Assembly (NCBI RefSeq): GCF_965638725.1
Contig: NC_134950.1
Location: 28,582,932-28,646,931, forward strand
From: Aptenodytes patagonicus
Lineage: Eukaryota; Chordata; Aves; Sphenisciformes; Spheniscidae
DNA: 64,000 nt
Direction of reading: 5' to 3'
Both the position numbers and the translations under genes were made by a program. This document shows positions 49,811-64,000 of the stretch, one piece after another. The notes below the pieces were generated by a model. That model saw nothing but the letters and a program-made list of their open reading frames with translations, ran no database searches and had not been told where the DNA came from. Each line of letters begins with the position of its first letter. The stretch's first letter is position 1.

Positions 49811-49966
49811 TACCGTCACAGGCAAAACGGACTCAAGTTGGGGAAATTAGTTTAATTTATTACCAATCAAATCAGAGTAGGATAATGAGAAATAAACCCA
49901 AATCTTAAAAACACCTTCCCCCCACCCCTCCCTTCTTCCCGGGCTTAACTTTACTCCCAATTTTCT

Positions 49967-50512
49967 CTACCTCCTCCCTCCCAGTGGCACAGGGGGACGG
50001 GAAGTGGGGGTTGCGGTCAGTTCATCACACATGGTCTCTGCTGCTCCTTCCCCCTCAGGGGGAGGACTCCTCACACTCTTCCCCTGCTCCAGCGTGGGTC
50101 CCTTCCATGGGGTGCAGTCCTTCAGGAACAGACTGCTCCAGCATGGGTCTCCCACGGGGTCACAAGTCCTGCCAGCAAACCTGCTCCAGCACAGGCCCCT
50201 CTCTCTCCACGGGTCCACAGGTCCTGCCAGGAGCCTGCTCCAGCATGGGCTTCCCACAGGGTCACAGCCTCCTTTGGGCGCATCCACCTGCTCCAGTGTG
50301 GGGTCCTCCACGGGCTGCAGGTGGGTATCTGCTCCACCGTTAACCTCCATGGGCTGCAGGGGGACAGCCTGCCTCACCATGGTCTTCACCACGGGCTGCA
50401 GGGGAATCTCTGCTCCGGCGCCTGGAGCACCTCCTCCCCCTCCTTCTTCACTGACCTTGGTGTCTGCAGAGTTGTTTCTCTCACATTTTCTCACTCCTCT
50501 ATCTGGCTGCAA
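49967..50512 (-). other. 181-codon open frame inside the LTR, probably not a host gene
   Basis: The frame begins at an ATG about 30 bp downstream of the LTR TATA-like region and is rich in Pro, Gly, Trp-Ser and DPVG/DPW repeats with period-like spacing. I recall similar translated LTR fragments among predicted bird proteins. It has no recognised domain. Repeated GC-rich modules can keep a frame open by chance, so it is listed as a sequence property of the element, not as a proven gene. Confidence 0.45.
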
Positions 50513-50732
50513 TTGCCTAGGTTTCCCCCCCCCCCCCTTCTTAAATATTTTATCCCAGAGGTGCTACCACCATCGCTGATTGGTTCGGCCTTGGCCAGCG
50601 GTGGGTCCCGCTTGGATCCGGCTGGCATTGGCTCTATCGGACATGGGGGAAGCTTCTAGCAGCTTCTCACAGAAGCCACCCCTGTAACCCCCCGCTACCA
50701 AAACCTTGCCACACAAACCCAACACAACCTGT

Positions 50733-51620
50733 TAATTTCTTTGAAGAATTCCATCCATCCAACTGCAACCCCCTAATATGGAAAATGTAATAATACTAAG
50801 AAAGGGACAGCAATAAACATTGTTTGATTTTTGTTTGTTGTTTTTAATCACCTGCTTATTTGGGATGGATAAACTGACTAGATTCAGAGGTAATGCCATC
50901 TTAAAGCTTCTTTAGTACCAGTCTGTGAATGCAAATGAAACCTAGGGATTTCCATAAATCTCAATCAATGAGGTTTCAACGCTTTCAGTCTGAATTTACT
51001 GATGTCCTTTACTAGTCTTAAGTAAAACACTTTTTATTGAGACTCCCATAGTCACACACACATTAATAGCAAATGATTTTTAGTTTCTCATTTTCAAGAA
51101 CATTAACTTAATCGTGACAATGAGCGAGCTCCTTAGAAAGGCACTGCCAGTCCTTAAATGCCATTTTTAAAGTTCAGTGTAAGATAATTAACAGACTGAA
51201 AATGTCAGCACAAGATGAGACCAAGATGTTTACGTATTTCAAGATTTTATAAGCAACCACAGGAGTTACATCCTATCTCAGTGTATGTAGTCCTGCTGAT
51301 AACTTGAAACTTTGTTATTTGCAAGTTTAGGACTTACTACTGAAGTGTGAAGATTAGGACTTATTTCTTAGTTTTTCCTCAGATTAACAATTATATTCAG
51401 TTATGATAGTGCTAAAATGCTACTGGAATTACAACATTAAGAGACATATATCTGAGAAACAAAAAAAATCCTCTGAAATATTAAAAAAAAAGCTATTGTA
51501 GACCACGCATGGCTATATAAGACATCATCTAAAGAACAGTAAAATTTCAGTCACTATTGGCAACAGATTAGATTGTAGATGGGAAAAACATACATGCTAT
51601 ATTCAAAATACGACAATTTC
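50733..51620. other. Intergenic region between the LTR and the DECR1 3' end
   Basis: AT-rich sequence with no recognised gene or repeat. Confidence 0.65.
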
Positions 51621-51627
51621 AAAATAT

Positions 51628-51633
51628 TTTATT
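51628..51633 (-). terminator. DECR1: DECR1 poly(A) signal AATAAA (minus strand)
   Basis: TTTATT on the + strand reads AATAAA in the DECR1 direction, 112 bp past the stop codon. It gives a short 3' UTR of about 130 nt. Confidence 0.7.
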
Positions 51634-51744
51634 GAAATCAGCATACAAAAGATTTTGAAGGCTATTTCTCAATTGGTTATTTCTAAATATTCATGAAAAA
51701 GTAGTGGTTCATTTCCAAAAATCTCCACCACACAGTTATGTACT

Positions 51745-64000
<12,256 letters not shown>

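Larger units (their letters stand above)
49605..50727 (-). mobile_element. LTR of an avian endogenous retrovirus (ERVL-like), about 1.1 kb, probably solo
   Basis: Read on the minus strand the element starts TGTGTTGGGTTTGTGTGG and ends GGTCAACCCACCACA. Flanks show a near-perfect 5-bp target duplication: GCCTG at 49600-49604 and ACCTG at 50728-50732, four of five bases matching. On the minus strand it has a TATA-like region (50541-50553), a GC-rich body with repeated CTGGAGCAG/CCCGTGG-type modules, and an AATAAA signal (49856-49861). The family is widespread in bird genomes as I recall it. A 13-C run lies at 50525-50537. It is interrupted by a CR1 fragment (49748-49810). No gag/pol/env sequence adjoins it. 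Confidence 0.85.

Overview
The window is vertebrate nuclear DNA, almost certainly from a neognath bird. The reasons are split genes with GT/AG introns, a calbindin-D28k open reading frame of 262 codons that follows the chicken protein closely, several CR1 LINEs ending in the typical ATTCTATG-type tail, and two LTRs of types I recognise from bird genomes. I see no bacterial, CRISPR or plasmid-like content.

Layout. Positions 1-25.8 kb are intergenic sequence 5' of CALB1. They hold one 5'-truncated CR1 LINE (about 2.89-5.06 kb), a possible ancient MIR-like fragment (9.2 kb), a strong 17-bp hairpin (10.3 kb) and a solo ERVL-type LTR with a perfect 5-bp target duplication (21.18-21.72 kb). CALB1 (calbindin-D28k) runs on the + strand from a GC-rich TATA promoter (about 25.99 kb) to a poly(A) signal near 45.17 kb. 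All 11 coding exons are present and splice into an intact 262-residue reading frame. Its introns contain three CR1/LINE fragments (37.06-38.70 kb), all in intron 5. Positions 45.2-51.6 kb separate the two convergent genes and contain a second, roughly 1.1-kb LTR on the minus strand, itself interrupted by a 63-bp CR1 3' end.

From 51.63 kb to the right edge lies the 3' part of DECR1 (mitochondrial 2,4-dienoyl-CoA reductase) on the minus strand. The last six coding exons, equivalent to human residues 140-335, are in the window; the promoter, transit peptide and Rossmann nucleotide-binding exons lie beyond position 64000. The intron between the first two of these exons carries a 3.0-kb CR1 whose endonuclease/reverse transcriptase reading frame is nearly complete but broken by four stops and one frameshift.

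The two genes have unrelated roles (calcium buffering and oxidation of polyunsaturated fatty acids). Their tail-to-tail order matches the CALB1-DECR1 order I know from human chromosome 8q21.3. I found no convincing new gene system. The items most worth a second look are structural: the hairpins and palindromes, the nested LTR/CR1 insertion, the LTR-borne reading frame, a palindromic duplication at a CR1 5' junction, and a 23-G homopolymer.
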